Assembly: GCF_022965805.1 (NCBI RefSeq)
Contig: NW_027331260.1
Location: forward strand, 124,001-188,000
Source of the DNA: Primulina eburnea
Taxonomy: Eukaryota > Streptophyta > Magnoliopsida > Lamiales > Gesneriaceae
Length of the DNA stretch: 64,000 nt
Direction: 5' to 3'
Shown: in pieces, positions 9,763 through 21,982 of the stretch
Layout of the letters: each line of letters begins with the position of its first letter
How positions within the stretch are numbered: the first letter of the stretch is position 1
Made by a program: the position numbers and the translations under genes
The notes under the pieces: generated by a model
The model's database searches: none
The model's input: only the letters and a program-made list of their open reading frames with translations
What the model was told of the DNA's origin: nothing

Positions 9763-11891
9763 TGTTAGAGTAGGTGCCCGTCGAGCCAAGTGTTGGCCGA
9801 GTGTTCACAATGAAACTCTATGTATAAGCAATCTTTATTTTAATAATATTTGAAATTATTGTTTTAGAAAATCTTTATCTGTATACCCATGCTAGTTTCA
9901 TAGATAAAGACCTTGAATATACAAATAGTAGAAAGAATATGAGATGCTCATATGATGAGTATCATGAAACTCATATTTGGAATACTGTATATTCTAAACA
10001 GTTCCTAGTCGATTCAGCCGTCGCTAAGAAGGATATAGGCCGCTAGAGTTCGAGACTAGTATCTGCGATGTGAGTACCATGTTTCATTGGTAGGGGACAT
10101 TGTGATGTCCGAGCATGCAGATAGGTGCTCCTGGTAGAGTGCACTGAACAACCCTCCATAAAAGGACTTTCCAAGTGGTTCTCACTTATCGAGTGGAAAA
10201 GTCCTAGTTTATTGTTGTACACCATTAGTCCTTATGACCCGGGACAACATTGAGACTCTATGTGCTAGAATTACACTTTTACTTGTTTACCGAATCTCAT
10301 GGAAAGTTGGGTGTTCTGTCGAAACATATAGGAGTCGATGCATTGTAGTCGGGGATTCACCGCTTACCTTCGGGTATGGATATCCTATGTGTTCTCATGT
10401 GTATGTAGGTTGAAATCTCTGATCAGAGTATGGTGGTAATTATGAAAGGGGTTTCATAGATTACACCATCGATGCAACTACGACATGACACATAGTATCG
10501 ATTCATTGACAACTCTTGATAAACCAATGGTTGTCGAATCGATCGGGATATATGAGTTGAAGGGACCGTATTGTACGCTAACCATAATTGAATGGTTCTT
10601 GCAGGCACTATCATTTGATACCTAGGGATCATGTAAGCGATGTAGCTAGGCGTTTAACATGATTGGTTGGGTACTATCAGACTTGAGTTCTGACGTTCTT
10701 GTTATCAATGTGTTGATAAGTAAGAATGGAGCAATTGGGGTATGCTCATATAAGGACATGTTTAGTCCGAATCACATGGAGATGTGAACCCACGGCTAGT
10801 TGTACCAATGAACCATTGAGGGCCACACATGTACTAGCTTTCTAGATCCCGTTGAGAATAGAAATAGTTCAATGTGTTGAACGGCTTATAAAGAAGTTTA
10901 TAAGCGTAGGAAAAAAAATTAAAAGTATGACTTCTATAAAGGAGAAATTAGTTCAATGTGTTGAACGGCTTATAAATGAGTTTATAAGCGTAAAAAAATA
11001 GAAGTATGACTTCTATGAGAGAAATGTAAATTTTAATTTATGAATTTGTTCCTAAATTAAAAGTTGGTCAAGTGAATAATGTATTTGAAAATTGTGATTT
11101 TCATAAACATTATTATGGACTAAAATAAATTAATTCAAGTGTTGAATTAATTAAACACTAGTGGACCTAGTAGAGTCCAAATAATTAAATTAATTCAAGT
11201 GTTGAATTAATTAAATTATATTGAGTCTTGTAAAGCTCAATTTAAATAAATTATTTAACTAGTGGACTTGAGTAAATTCAAGTAATGTTTAATTAGTCTC
11301 AAATATGTTTGAGATAATTAAATTTAGTCCATGGTTTTTAATTTGTTAAAAACCATATAATATATGCATGCATGGGAGGTGAAGAGTTGGAGACAACTTT
11401 TTCAAATATCAAGGCTTCGCATGCTACTTTTGCTTTTAGCTTTTTGCAAGTCCAAGACAAGTCTCCCTTCCCCCATTCTACATACACCATGGCCGAAATC
11501 AGCTAGCATACTCTCTCAAAAAATTTTTCTTCTTTTGTTCTTCAATTGTTGGAGTAACAAAACTCTTCTCTTTGAAAAATCCTCATATTTTTCTAGTGCA
11601 AAATATGAGGGGATCTACCTAGTTGGTGGTGGGCTTAATAGTTGAGCAATGAGTGATCAAAGGAAGCTTGAAGATATTTTCTACCATTGAAGAGCTAAGG
11701 TGTTTACACCTTAGTTGGAGCCATACATCAATCCTTGTGATTGATAGGTAAAATTCTAAACACACTATGAATGTCATTTTTGTGTTTTATTGTATTTGCT
11801 ACACAATATCATGTGGTGGCCGAAATTTCTTATGAAAATTAAATTTTTAACTTCCGTTGCGCTTCCGGTCACCGTAACCGGTCCCCTTTCA
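9763..11891 (+). mobile_element. copia1 3' LTR (about 2.13 kb)
   Basis: Starts TGTTAGAGTAGGTGCCC and ends GTCCCCTTTCA at 11891, matching the termini of the copia2 LTR at 16958-18950 on the other strand. It contains an 84-bp tandem duplication (second copy starts at about 10951) and two copies of an AT-rich hairpin (11128-11152 and 11188-11212). At 11892 it joins antisense RNase H of copia2, which places copia1 inside copia2. Confidence 0.92.
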
Positions 11892-14800
11892 ACCTTGGCT
11901 CCTTTGCTTGAGCAATGGCTCTCGTGTTGTCACCAAACACCAGGACAGAAGCAACTCCATTAGGAATGACGCCCAAATATTGGACGAAATTCCTTATCCA
12001 AACAGCCTCCTTTGATGCAGCTGATGCAGCAATATATTTTGCCTTAGTGTTGGAATCCGCTGTACTGTCTTGCTTGGAACTCTTCCAAGAGACAGCAGCC
12101 CCATGGAGCATGAATATGAATCCAGAGGTTGACTTCGAGTCATCGATACGCTTTGGAAGCTATAGTCGGTATAGCCTTCCAATTTCAGTTCTCCACCCCC
12201 ATAGACCAAGAACAATTTATTGGTCCTTCTCAAATACTTGAGGATGTCTTTCACAGCTTTGCAGTGTGGAAGACCAGGGTTCGATTGATATCTACTCACT
12301 ACAATTAGTGAGAAAAGCCATGTCAGGATGTGTAGATATCATCCCATACATGATGCTACCAATCGCACATGCATAAGGAATGCTTGTCATCGCCGCTATC
12401 TCTGCATCAGTCTTGGGAGACATAGACTTGGATAGGGACACGCCATGACAAATTGGTAGATGTCCTCTCTTGGACTCATCCATCGAGAACCGCTTCACAA
12501 TGGTATCAATGTATGTGGACTGAGTGAGACCAAGCAATCTTTTTGATCTATCTCTATAGATATGTATTCCCAATACAAAAGATGCTTCACCCAAGTTCTG
12601 CATCGAGAACTTACTTGCTAACCATATTTTAGTTTATTGCAACATTCCTACATCATTCCCATGAGTAGAATGTCATCAACATAAAGCACAAGAATGTCAC
12701 AGCACTCCCACTGACCTTCATATACACAGGGTTCCTCAGGATTCTTAGTAAAACCAAATTCTTTGATTGTACTGTCGAATCTAAGGTTCCAACTCCTAGA
12801 TGCCTTCTTTAAACCATAAATAGATCTTTGAAGTTTGCATACCATATGCTCACTTCCGACAGATGTAAACCCTTCAGGTTGAGACATGTAAATCTCTTCC
12901 TTAATATCCCCATTAAGAAAGGCTGTCTTGATATCCATCTGTCATATCTCATAGTCATACCATGCAGCTATGGCTAGCAATATCCTTATCGACTTGAACA
13001 TTGCAACTGGAGAAAAGGTTTCCTCAAAGTCACTCCTTGTCTTTGAGTATATCTTTTTGCTACCAATCGCGCCTTGAAGGTCAATACCTTCCCATCCGCC
13101 CCAAGTTTCCTCTTGTAAATCCATTTACAGCCTATGGAAACAATTACCTCATATGGATCCACGAGATTCCACACTTGGTTCGAATGCATGGAATTCATCT
13201 AAGATTCGTTTGCTTCAAGCTATTTGGATGAATCGGCATCAGATAATGCTTCCTTGAAGGTCCTTGGATCACATCCATGGTTAGGCTCATCATGGCCCTC
13301 CTCAAGATACAGACCATACCTCATAGGTGGTCTCGAGACTCTCTCGGATCTTCTAGGAGCTTGTATTTCCTCTCTTGGCTCTTCGGGTTTGGGTTCTATA
13401 ATTGTGGGTGTCTCTCGAACCTCTTCGAGTTCTATCATCTCCCCTTTTCTATCCAATAGAAATTCCTTTTCCAAAAAGGTTGCATTCCTAGAAACAAACA
13501 CCTTTGTTGCTTGGGGATGATAGAAATAGTATCCAACTGAATTCCTTGGATATCCCATAAAGTAACATAAAATGGATCGACTATCCAATGTATCTCCCAC
13601 TACCTGCTTCACATAAGCAGGGCACCCCCATATTCTAAGATAAGAATATTTCGGTGGCTTACCCATCCATATCTCATATGGTGTCTTGTCAACTGCCTTT
13701 GAATGGACATTGTTCAACAACAGTGACGTTGTCTCAAGCACATATCCCCAAAAGGATGGCGGCAACTCCGTGAACTCCATCATAGACCGAACCGTGTCCA
13801 TCAAATTCCGGTTACAACGCTCCGAAACACCATTCAACTGCAGTGTAGCGGGCGGAGTTCACTGCAAGAGAATCACATTCTCCCTAAGATACTCTTGGAA
13901 CTCGGCACTCAAGTACTCACCACCTCGATCCGATCGAAGTGTCTTGATGCTTCGTTCCAACTGCTTCTCTACTTCACATATGAATTCTTTGAACCTTTCA
14001 AAGGCTTCAAACTTGTATTTCATCAAATACACATACCCATACCTCGAAAAGTCATCGGTAAAGGTGATGAAGTAGGCATGTCCATGCTTGGTTGTGATGC
14101 TAAGAGGACCGCACACGTCGGTATAGATCAAATCCAATAACCCTTTGGTTCACTCCACATGGCCCTTAAAGGGAATTTTGGTCACCTTTCCTTCAGAAAG
14201 GATTCACAAGTCATGAGAGCATTAATATCAGACATATCAAAAATGCCTACTCCCACTAGCTTGTTCATCCTTATTAGGGAAATATGTCCTAATCGAGCAT
14301 GCCATAATTGTGCCGAATTTAGAGTATCTTGTTTTCACTTGTTTGTTGTTGTTATAGCTTGGACATTGTTTAGTGGAATATCTTTCAATTTTAAGTTATA
14401 GAGATTGTTTTCAAGTTCTCCAATACCAATTAAACATTCATTCTTGTAAATGTTGAAAACACCTTTGCTAAATAAACAAGAATGTCCATCTTTATCTATC
14501 ATAAAGATAGAAACAATGTTTTTAACCAAATCAGGTACAAACAAAACAACTCTTAAAATCAACTTTTTTGTTCACAATAAGTAAACATCTCCTACGGCCT
14601 TGGAAGCAACTCTTGCTCCATTGTCCATCCTCAAGAAGGTCTCACCTTCCCTAAGCCTCCTACTTCTTCCCATCACCTGTAACTCATTACAGAGATGTGA
14701 GCCACAACCGGTATCCAATACGCAAGAAGTAGAGTTAATTGAAATGTTTACTTGAATGTAGAACATACCGTTTCCAGAACCCTTCTGGTCAAGATATTCT

Positions 14801-15256
14801 CTGCAGTTACACCTTCAATGTACAGGCTTCTTGCAGTGATGACATACATTAACAGTCTTGTCAGCCTCCACTGGTATGGCTGCCACAGCGGGACTCGTAG
14901 ATTGCCTCTTCAAGGGCACGTTCTTCTTAATACGTTGGAAAGAACGCTTCTTTCCCTTCCCATGTGGACCAATCTTCGTACCAGATGAAGAACCCACATA
15001 AAGAACCGATTTCTCATCATTCATAGAAGCCTGCATATAACACTTGGCTTTCAAGTCATGGTCACACCATTCCTTGTAAGTCTACAATTCCTTAGGAGTG
15101 CAGTCAGTCGGAGCCTCAACAGGGGGCGACTCAGTAAGTGTATATGCTATCCTTTCCGAATTCAAGACGATTTTCAGATTTCTTAGCCAATTGAGGTAAT
15201 TACTTTAATACGTGTTTGTCGAGTACTACAGATAGCGGATTGCGAATCGAAGACAT
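11892..15256 (-). pseudogene. copia2 gag-pol (Ty1/copia), broken, 3' end cut off
   Basis: Minus strand, in order from 15256: a short Gag N-terminus (MSSIRNPLSVVLDKHVL, then NYLNWLRNLKIVLNSER); after MQASMNDE it jumps to the Gag C-terminus, so the middle of Gag is missing. A CX2C knuckle near 14840 is followed by a stop. The protease keeps VLDTGCGSHLC (about 14715). Integrase shows IYTDVCGPL, SDRGGEY and NGVSERCNRNLMD, with single-base breaks. RT (13198-12300) is split by frameshifts but has YVDDILLMG near 12670. RNase H reads [10 protein letters not shown] where copia1 has STEAEYIAAS, a change of two glutamates that would remove an active-site acid. Cut at 11892 by copia1. Lineage within copia not assigned. 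Confidence 0.92.
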
Positions 15257-16942
15257 TGTCAAAAAGTATTGAAAAGTGAAACAGATAAATGTTAATGACT
15301 ATTTTAAAATATTTAGTAAGATATAAAGTATGGACTTTTACTTTATAAATGTTAGCTCCCACTGTTTTGACATCTTTCACTACCCTCTAGTGAAAACGGG
15401 AAACTACTTGCCTTAGTAGGTACGCAAGGTCCAATTAGCAAATTATGATCGCGAATAATATCAGTCAATCACAATTCCTAAAAGGTAGTTTCTAATTTCA
15501 TCTCCCTGCAACCCCCTACGTAAACTTTTGTCTCACGTTTTATTAGGACCCAATAATATGACGTCGTTCATCTTTACGTGTCAAGCCTTACTCATCGATG
15601 TTGAACCTTAATGGACGGTCGCCATGAGTTCCCTCAATAATATGAGCCGAAATCATGGGAGTTCTACGTAGTTCACATCATTGTCGATGGAAGACATGGA
15701 AATTATAAACAGATTTATAATTCCCCTTTTCGGGCTTGATATTAATTTTGAATCTTATTCAAAATGAGGGTTTTTAATTTTGAAAGGTCTCATCATTAAT
15801 TTTATTTAAAAGCTCACCATGTTTGATCGTATGTTTGCCGGATTCATGCAAATTGGTTATTATCATAATAATAACGCACATACTCATTATTCAAAACATA
15901 TCATGCATATATTATAAACAGTAAACAAAACAAGGACGATCAATCGCCGTAAAACTAATGTCCCGTGTGAGCTAACACGGGCCTAGGTCCAATCCTAGGA
16001 AAATGCATGGGATGCAAATGCAACTATTACATATGCATCCAATATTTACATGTCTTCGATCTTCATAATCATCAAGGCCACCATCTTCCAATCTTGATCT
16101 TCCACTATACTAATATTTACAAATAAATATTCATGGCAAATAGGGATACATCTCATGGGGGTGGGAACGGGCCATAAACCAAGCCCGCTTTATAAATTTG
16201 ATAATTATTACAATCATTCAACATAAAATATCATAGCATACACCTAGCAAATTGGACTTGGGCATTTGATCATCCTTCATGCATAATATCACATATCATA
16301 CACCATCAATTAATTATCACAATAATTAATTGATCCAATATTATATATCTTGATCAAATCACTAACCGCCACGATTATAAACTAAATTAACAAAGTATAC
16401 AAACACCTTTGTCTACTTTCTAATTAATTTATAACCGAATTTCTTGTAAATCACCATTTACTATAAATAACAACTTAAATTATTTATTTCATGAGAGAAT
16501 ATTTGCAACTTCTAATAAATTTAAACTTAAGGACCCAAAAAATCATTTTTCACCAAAAACATTTTGGCCCATTTAAATTTCACAAATAAGTTAGCCATCC
16601 AATGTCCCAACAACTCAAGACCCATGACACTTTGATATTACAAAACACCTTTTGAAAACCCTAGTCGTCATCACCGTCGCCGGAGCTCCGTTGCCGGATT
16701 CCGGCCAACAAATTTTTTTTTATTTAAAAAACATGGGGTGTTCGGGCAGCCCCTCAGGCTGCTCTTGCTGCCCGAAATGGGCAGCCCCTCAGGCAGCCCG
16801 AGCTGCTCGAAATGGGCAGAAATATGCTGCCCGAAAATCCCATTTTCTAGGCCTTGATTTTTGTTGCAAAAATTCATCTCATGCGGTTAGAAATTGCCCT
16901 CATAATAATATTATGTATATGCTACACAAAATAGTATCATTA
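15257..16942 (-). other. copia2 long untranslated leader
   Basis: About 1.7 kb between the primer site and the Gag start. No copia protein similarity is visible. It holds a GC-rich block (16741-16830) with repeated GGGCAGCCCCTCAGGC sequence able to fold into a hairpin (TTCGGGCAGC at 16741-16750 with GCTGCCCGAA at 16767-16776), then a CCGGCGACGGTGATG-type stretch. The small open frames here are probably chance. Part could be an inserted sequence I do not recognise. Confidence 0.6.
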
Positions 16943-16955
16943 GCTCATGATACCA
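16943..16955 (-). other. copia2 primer binding site
   Basis: Minus strand TGGTATCATGAGC, a methionine-tRNA type primer site with one extra base relative to TGGTATCAGAGC. It lies two bases from the LTR end at 16958. Confidence 0.8.
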
Positions 16956-16957
16956 CT

Positions 16958-18950
16958 TGAAAGGGGTTTTAAGTGCCCGAATGCGCAACGGAAGTTCAAA
17001 ACTAGATTTTAACAAGAAAAATTCGAGCACCTCTACTAATATGTGTAGCAATTGCAAAAACACAAAAATTTCATACATAGTGTGTTTAGAAAGTATACCT
17101 ATAAAACTCTTGAGATTGATGTTTGGCTCCAACCAAGTTATAAACAACTAGGCTCTTCAGTGGTAAACAATCTAAAAGCTCTCCTTTGAGCACTCCTTGA
17201 TCAAATATTAAGCCCACGACCAACAGGCTAGATCCTCTCTTATTTTGCACTAGAAAAATAAGAGGATTTTTCAAGGAGAAGTGATTTTTTTCCTCAACAA
17301 TTGAAGAAGAAATTGAGAGAAAATTGAAGGAAGAAAAGCACTAAAATTTTGGCCAAGTGAGGGAGTGAAGGGGAGAAGGACGACTAGTTTTGGTAGTGTC
17401 AAAAGCTAAAACCACTTTCAGCATGCCAAGTATTGGAGATTGAAAAAGTGATCTCCAACCCTTCACCTCCCATGCATGCAATTTTATTTGATTTTTAACA
17501 ATTAAAAACCCATGGGATAAATTTTAAATATCTCAAACAAATTTGAGACTAATTAAACACTACTTGAATTTACTCAAGCCACTAGTTGAATAATTATTTC
17601 ACTATTGGGCTCTACAAGACCTAATATGATTTAATTAATTCAACACTTGAATTAATTTAATTTAGTCTATAATAATGTTTATGAAAATCACAATTTTCAA
17701 ATACATTATTTATTTGACCAACTTTTAATTTAGGAACACTTCCACAAATTAAAAGTCACATTTCCCTCATAGAATTCATACTTCTATTTTTCCTTACGCT
17801 TATAAACTCCTTTATAAGCCGTTCAACACATTGAACTATTTTACTTCTCAACGAGATCTAGAAAGCTAGTACTTGTGTGGCCCTCAATGGTTCATTGATA
17901 CAACTAGCCGTGGGTTCACATCTCCATGTGATTTGGACTAAACATGTCGTTATACGAGCATACCCCAATTTCTCCATTTTTAATTATCAACTCTTTGATA
18001 ATAAGAACGTCATAACTCAAGTCTGATAGTACCCAACCAGTCATGTTAAATGCCTAGCAGCATCGCTTACATGATTCCCTAGGTATCAAATGATAGTGCA
18101 TGCAAGAACCATTCTATTATGGTTAGCGTACAGTACGGTCCCTTCATCTCATATATCCCGACCGATTCGACAACCATTGGTATATCGAGAATTGTCAATG
18201 AATCGATACTATGTGTCATGTCGTAGTTGCATCGATGGTGTAATCTAATAAACCCTTTTCTTAATTACCACCATACTCTGATCAGAGATTTCAAACTACA
18301 TACACATGAGATCATATATGATATCCATACCCGAAGGTAAGCGGTGAATCCCCGACTACAATCCATCGACTCCTATATGTTTCGACAAAACACCCAACCT
18401 TGCCACATGATGACCCTATGAGAGTCGGTAAACAAGTCAAAGTGTAATGCTAGCACATAGAATCTCAATGTTGTCTCGGGTCATAAGGACTAATGGTGTA
18501 CAACCATAAACTCGGACGTTTCAACTCGATAAGTGAGAACCACTTGGAAAGTCCTTTCTGGAGGGTTGTTTAGTGCACTCTACAAGGAGCACCTATCTGC
18601 ATGTTCGGACATCACAATGTCCCCTCCCAATGAAACATGGTACTCACATCGCAGATACTAGTCTCGAACTCGAGCGGCTTATATCCTTCTTAGCGGCGGC
18701 TGAATCGACTAGGAACTGTTTAGAATATACTTCCAAATATGAGTTTCATGATACTCATCATATGAGCATCTCATATTCTTTCTACTATTTGTATTTTCAA
18801 GGACTTTATCTATGCAACATGCATGGGTATACAGATAAAGAGGTGCCAAAATAATCATTTCAAATATTATTAAAATAAAGACTGTTTATACATAGAGTTT
18901 AAACATGAAACCTCGGTCAACACTTGGCTCGACGGACACCTACTCTAACA
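16958..18950 (-). mobile_element. copia2 5' LTR (about 1.99 kb)
   Basis: Minus-strand LTR from TGTTAGAGTAGGTG (18950) to ACCCCTTTCA (16958). By eye it aligns with the copia1 LTR over most of its length but has single copies of the blocks that are doubled in copia1. The AT-rich hairpin is at 17633-17657. Its outer end joins D LTR sequence at 18951, so copia2 was inserted into the 3' LTR of D. Confidence 0.92.
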
Positions 18951-20095
18951 CGTTCTCCTGCTGAACAAGGCCAGCAGCTCACGGCTCTCTCGCAGCCCAA
19001 TCATGGACCCAAGTGGGTCAGCTTATTAGCCAAGATCGAACCATGCACGGCTGCACCACCCCTAGCCTTCGCACTAGCCCAAAACCAAACCACCCCTTGA
19101 CAACCACGTCACGTGATACATCTTACACCACCAAGTCTCGACTCCAGCCTAGATACATCATTCTCCTCAATAGAATCAGCCCCTTAGGACTCTTGTTCGG
19201 CAGCCCTTGCACCATGGTAACACACACATGAGTTATGCACAAGGAAAAATCGTTTTCATGTACTTTCAAAGCCAAAAACTCAACAACCATTAAAGAACTA
19301 TGAAAATTTCGATACATCACACATGACAGCAAAAATATAGCGTGAATGATGCAAAAATAAAAATACATGGCGTGCCTTAGCGTTGAAATGCTTGAATACT
19401 TGAAAATCTACGCGCGGGACGTGAACGGGAGAAGCGGAGAAGAGTGCTTTTTGAAAAAAGCCAACGGCCGTGACTTGCTGGAGCATTCTGCTGAAGAATA
19501 CGGTGGGTAGGATGCTGAATGAAGGGTGGGGGCGGCTGATGAATGAGGATTAGGCTTAGGGTGAGTTTAGGGTATTATTTAAATGATTAATTGCAAAATA
19601 ATGGGCCCTAAATTGGTAATTAAAAGGATTAAAGTAACTTTGAGCCCATTAAGCTTAAAAATAAGCCCATCAAGTCCAAACGTACTGCCGAAAAATATTT
19701 TGTTTTGGAAAGTTTTTGAAATTATTGACTGAACCTTCAAACAGTCCCCCGATTCGATAAAATTTGCGTATCGGATAAAAATAAAATCATGCATGCCCAA
19801 TAAAGCCCATTTTTTAAAAAATACACTTAAAAACACTACATATTGATTAATAAAAATTAAACATGTAATTAAAATAATTTTCTTGATAATTACCTGGTCT
19901 TCGTTCCTCGTTCGGACGCGAAATGCAACTTAAATTCCTAATTCATGAAACTTAAAATAAATCATGAATTAAAACATAGATTAATTATGTAAACATGTAT
20001 TTAATGCTTTAAAATGATTAAATAAAATACCAAAGAAATTTAATAACTTGCACGCATTTGGTTCACGTGGACATTCAAATTTCCGTGACGTTACA
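18951..20095 (-). mobile_element. Element D 3' LTR, outer part
   Basis: Minus-strand LTR starting TGTAACGTCACGG at 20095. It matches the 5' LTR of D (24412-25554) along its length, for example GGCCAGCAGCTCACGGCTC and the GGTTCACGTGGAC block near the end. The remainder is missing where copia2 was inserted at 18950. No genes. Confidence 0.88.
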
Positions 20096-20096
20096 A

Positions 20097-20110
20097 TCTA
20101 CCCCTTTAAA
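20097..20110 (-). other. Element D polypurine tract
   Basis: Minus strand TTTAAAGGGGTAGA next to the 3' LTR start. Just upstream, GAATTTCGGGGACGAAATTC (20133-20112) is the sequence typically found before the polypurine tract of chromovirus-type gypsy elements. Confidence 0.8.
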
Positions 20111-21970
20111 TTGAATTTCGTCCCCGAAATTCTCTTATCTTGGATAAACAAAAAGTTTGCACTCTTAATTCTAGTATCCCAATAATCCACGCTTCCGCTG
20201 CGCCACTCTGATAAAATAAGTGTTACGCTGTCCTTATGTTTCCTCAATCGTAACTATTTTGCCTACAGAAATTCTCGTTTATGAATCGCAACTTAAAACA
20301 ACATATGGTGACTTAGTTCTATTTTACTAAGTCCTTGAATTTTGACTTATCTCACAATTCCTCATACTAGATATGGATGTCCAAACTTATCGCACCTTAC
20401 TTTTCTTATATTATACCAATAATGTTCATTTATTACATTAGCATTTATACGGTTCAACCTAAGAAACCTTATCAACATTTACTGATCGACTTCTATCGGT
20501 GATACACTTAAAAGTTAAACCTTATCTCAACCTCATAATAATATTAGCCTAAGATTCTTCAATCGAATCTCTATCTTATGGTATCAAGCTAACGTAACTT
20601 ACTATTTACAAGCACATCTCAAATATCAAGTTGTTGCAAACCTTAAATTCGAGTAGCGTTATTGCATAAAACCCAAAATATACGATACTAATCTCCTACT
20701 TAAAAAATAAAACAATTCTAGCATCAATTACATACTTAAACTATTTTTTTTCCAATTACGATATAGTTGAGGCCTAAGACCCTTAGAATTTCCTCATTGG
20801 AACGAATATCGCATTCTTACGTATTATTGATAGTTAATCAATTCTAGCGTATTAAACTTAATAAACCATTCGATTCTCACTTAAACCATTCGATTCTCAC
20901 TTACTGCTAAACTAGTTCTCCCAAATTTCTTAAATTGCAACAATAATTCTTAATTTCCTCCAATTTGTCCTTAATTTTATAAAATTTCATAATTACCCAT
21001 AAGTTTTTTGCGTTCATAATTCTGTTTTATAGGTTTTCCATATCATAAAGTACAATAATTTCAATCTTATTAAGCCTAAAATCAATTCCCATAACCTCGA
21101 AAAATTACTAATATACCCAAGTATTCCTCAAAAATTCTAATTTAATCCTAAAAAATTTCTGAATTTGAAAGTCGGCCCTTAAAGTTCTCGAAAATTACAT
21201 TTTTGGCCCTACAAATCTTCGAAATTTGCACAATTGTCCCCATAAAATTTTCTATTTTAGCGTCATTAAACCTTAAAATTATCGAAACTCAAAATTTAAT
21301 CCCAAAATTAAGTAAATTCTAAAATAGTCCCTTAGAATTTTATTTTTCACTTAGGTCCTCAAATTATGGGTTATTACAATCTGGTCCATAAAATTATCAA
21401 TTCATGCAATTCAATCTTTAAGTCCAACTAGGTAGAGCATGCATCCTAAATAAATTCTATGATTTATATTTCCAGGAAAAAAAACGTCGTAGTCTTCGAA
21501 TCATTATTCCTTACATGAAATTCTCAAGATTTAATTCAACTAGTAACCACGAATCATCGGTATTTTCTTAGAAAATATACATGCCCCGAAAAAGCATTCA
21601 TAATTTTCAAGTTTAAATTATGACCCACAATGAGAACATCAGTACTACTAACCCAAAAATTAATATTGTCAAATTATTTCCAATCTTTCCTAACGCCCAT
21701 AAACCAAATTCTTACCAATGTCTAAATCCATCACAAAGCCAGCATGCACGAAAATCATATAATTTTTCATTTCATGTCATGACATTCAAAGAAATTTTAA
21801 AGCATCTAATATCAAAACATAACGACAGATAAACATGTATTGTAAACGTATATCACGTAAACATGCAGGTGATAGCATTAAAATCATTTAAAACATTTAA
21901 ACTTACAAACTTGAGGCTTGAAGACTAAGCTACTGAATCTGGCGGTGGCACAACCATATACAGGACCCTC
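20111..21970 (-). mobile_element. Element D internal region, non-coding (LARD-like)
   Basis: About 1.9 kb between polypurine tract and primer site. It is AT-rich, has no open frame above about 70 codons and shows no Gag, protease, RT or integrase motif on either strand. It contains many near-repeats of the form TTAAAATTNTCGAAA. With long LTRs, a primer site and a polypurine tract but no proteins, D looks like a large non-autonomous LTR derivative that would have needed enzymes from a relative. Confidence 0.72.
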
Positions 21971-21982
21971 GCTCTGATACCA
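21971..21982 (-). other. Element D primer binding site
   Basis: TGGTATCAGAGC on the minus strand, two bases from the LTR end at 21985. It defines D as a minus-strand element. Confidence 0.9.

Noticed and set aside
16652..16960. Plus-strand frame of 102 codons
   Set aside because: Antisense to the copia2 leader and across its primer site; no domain.
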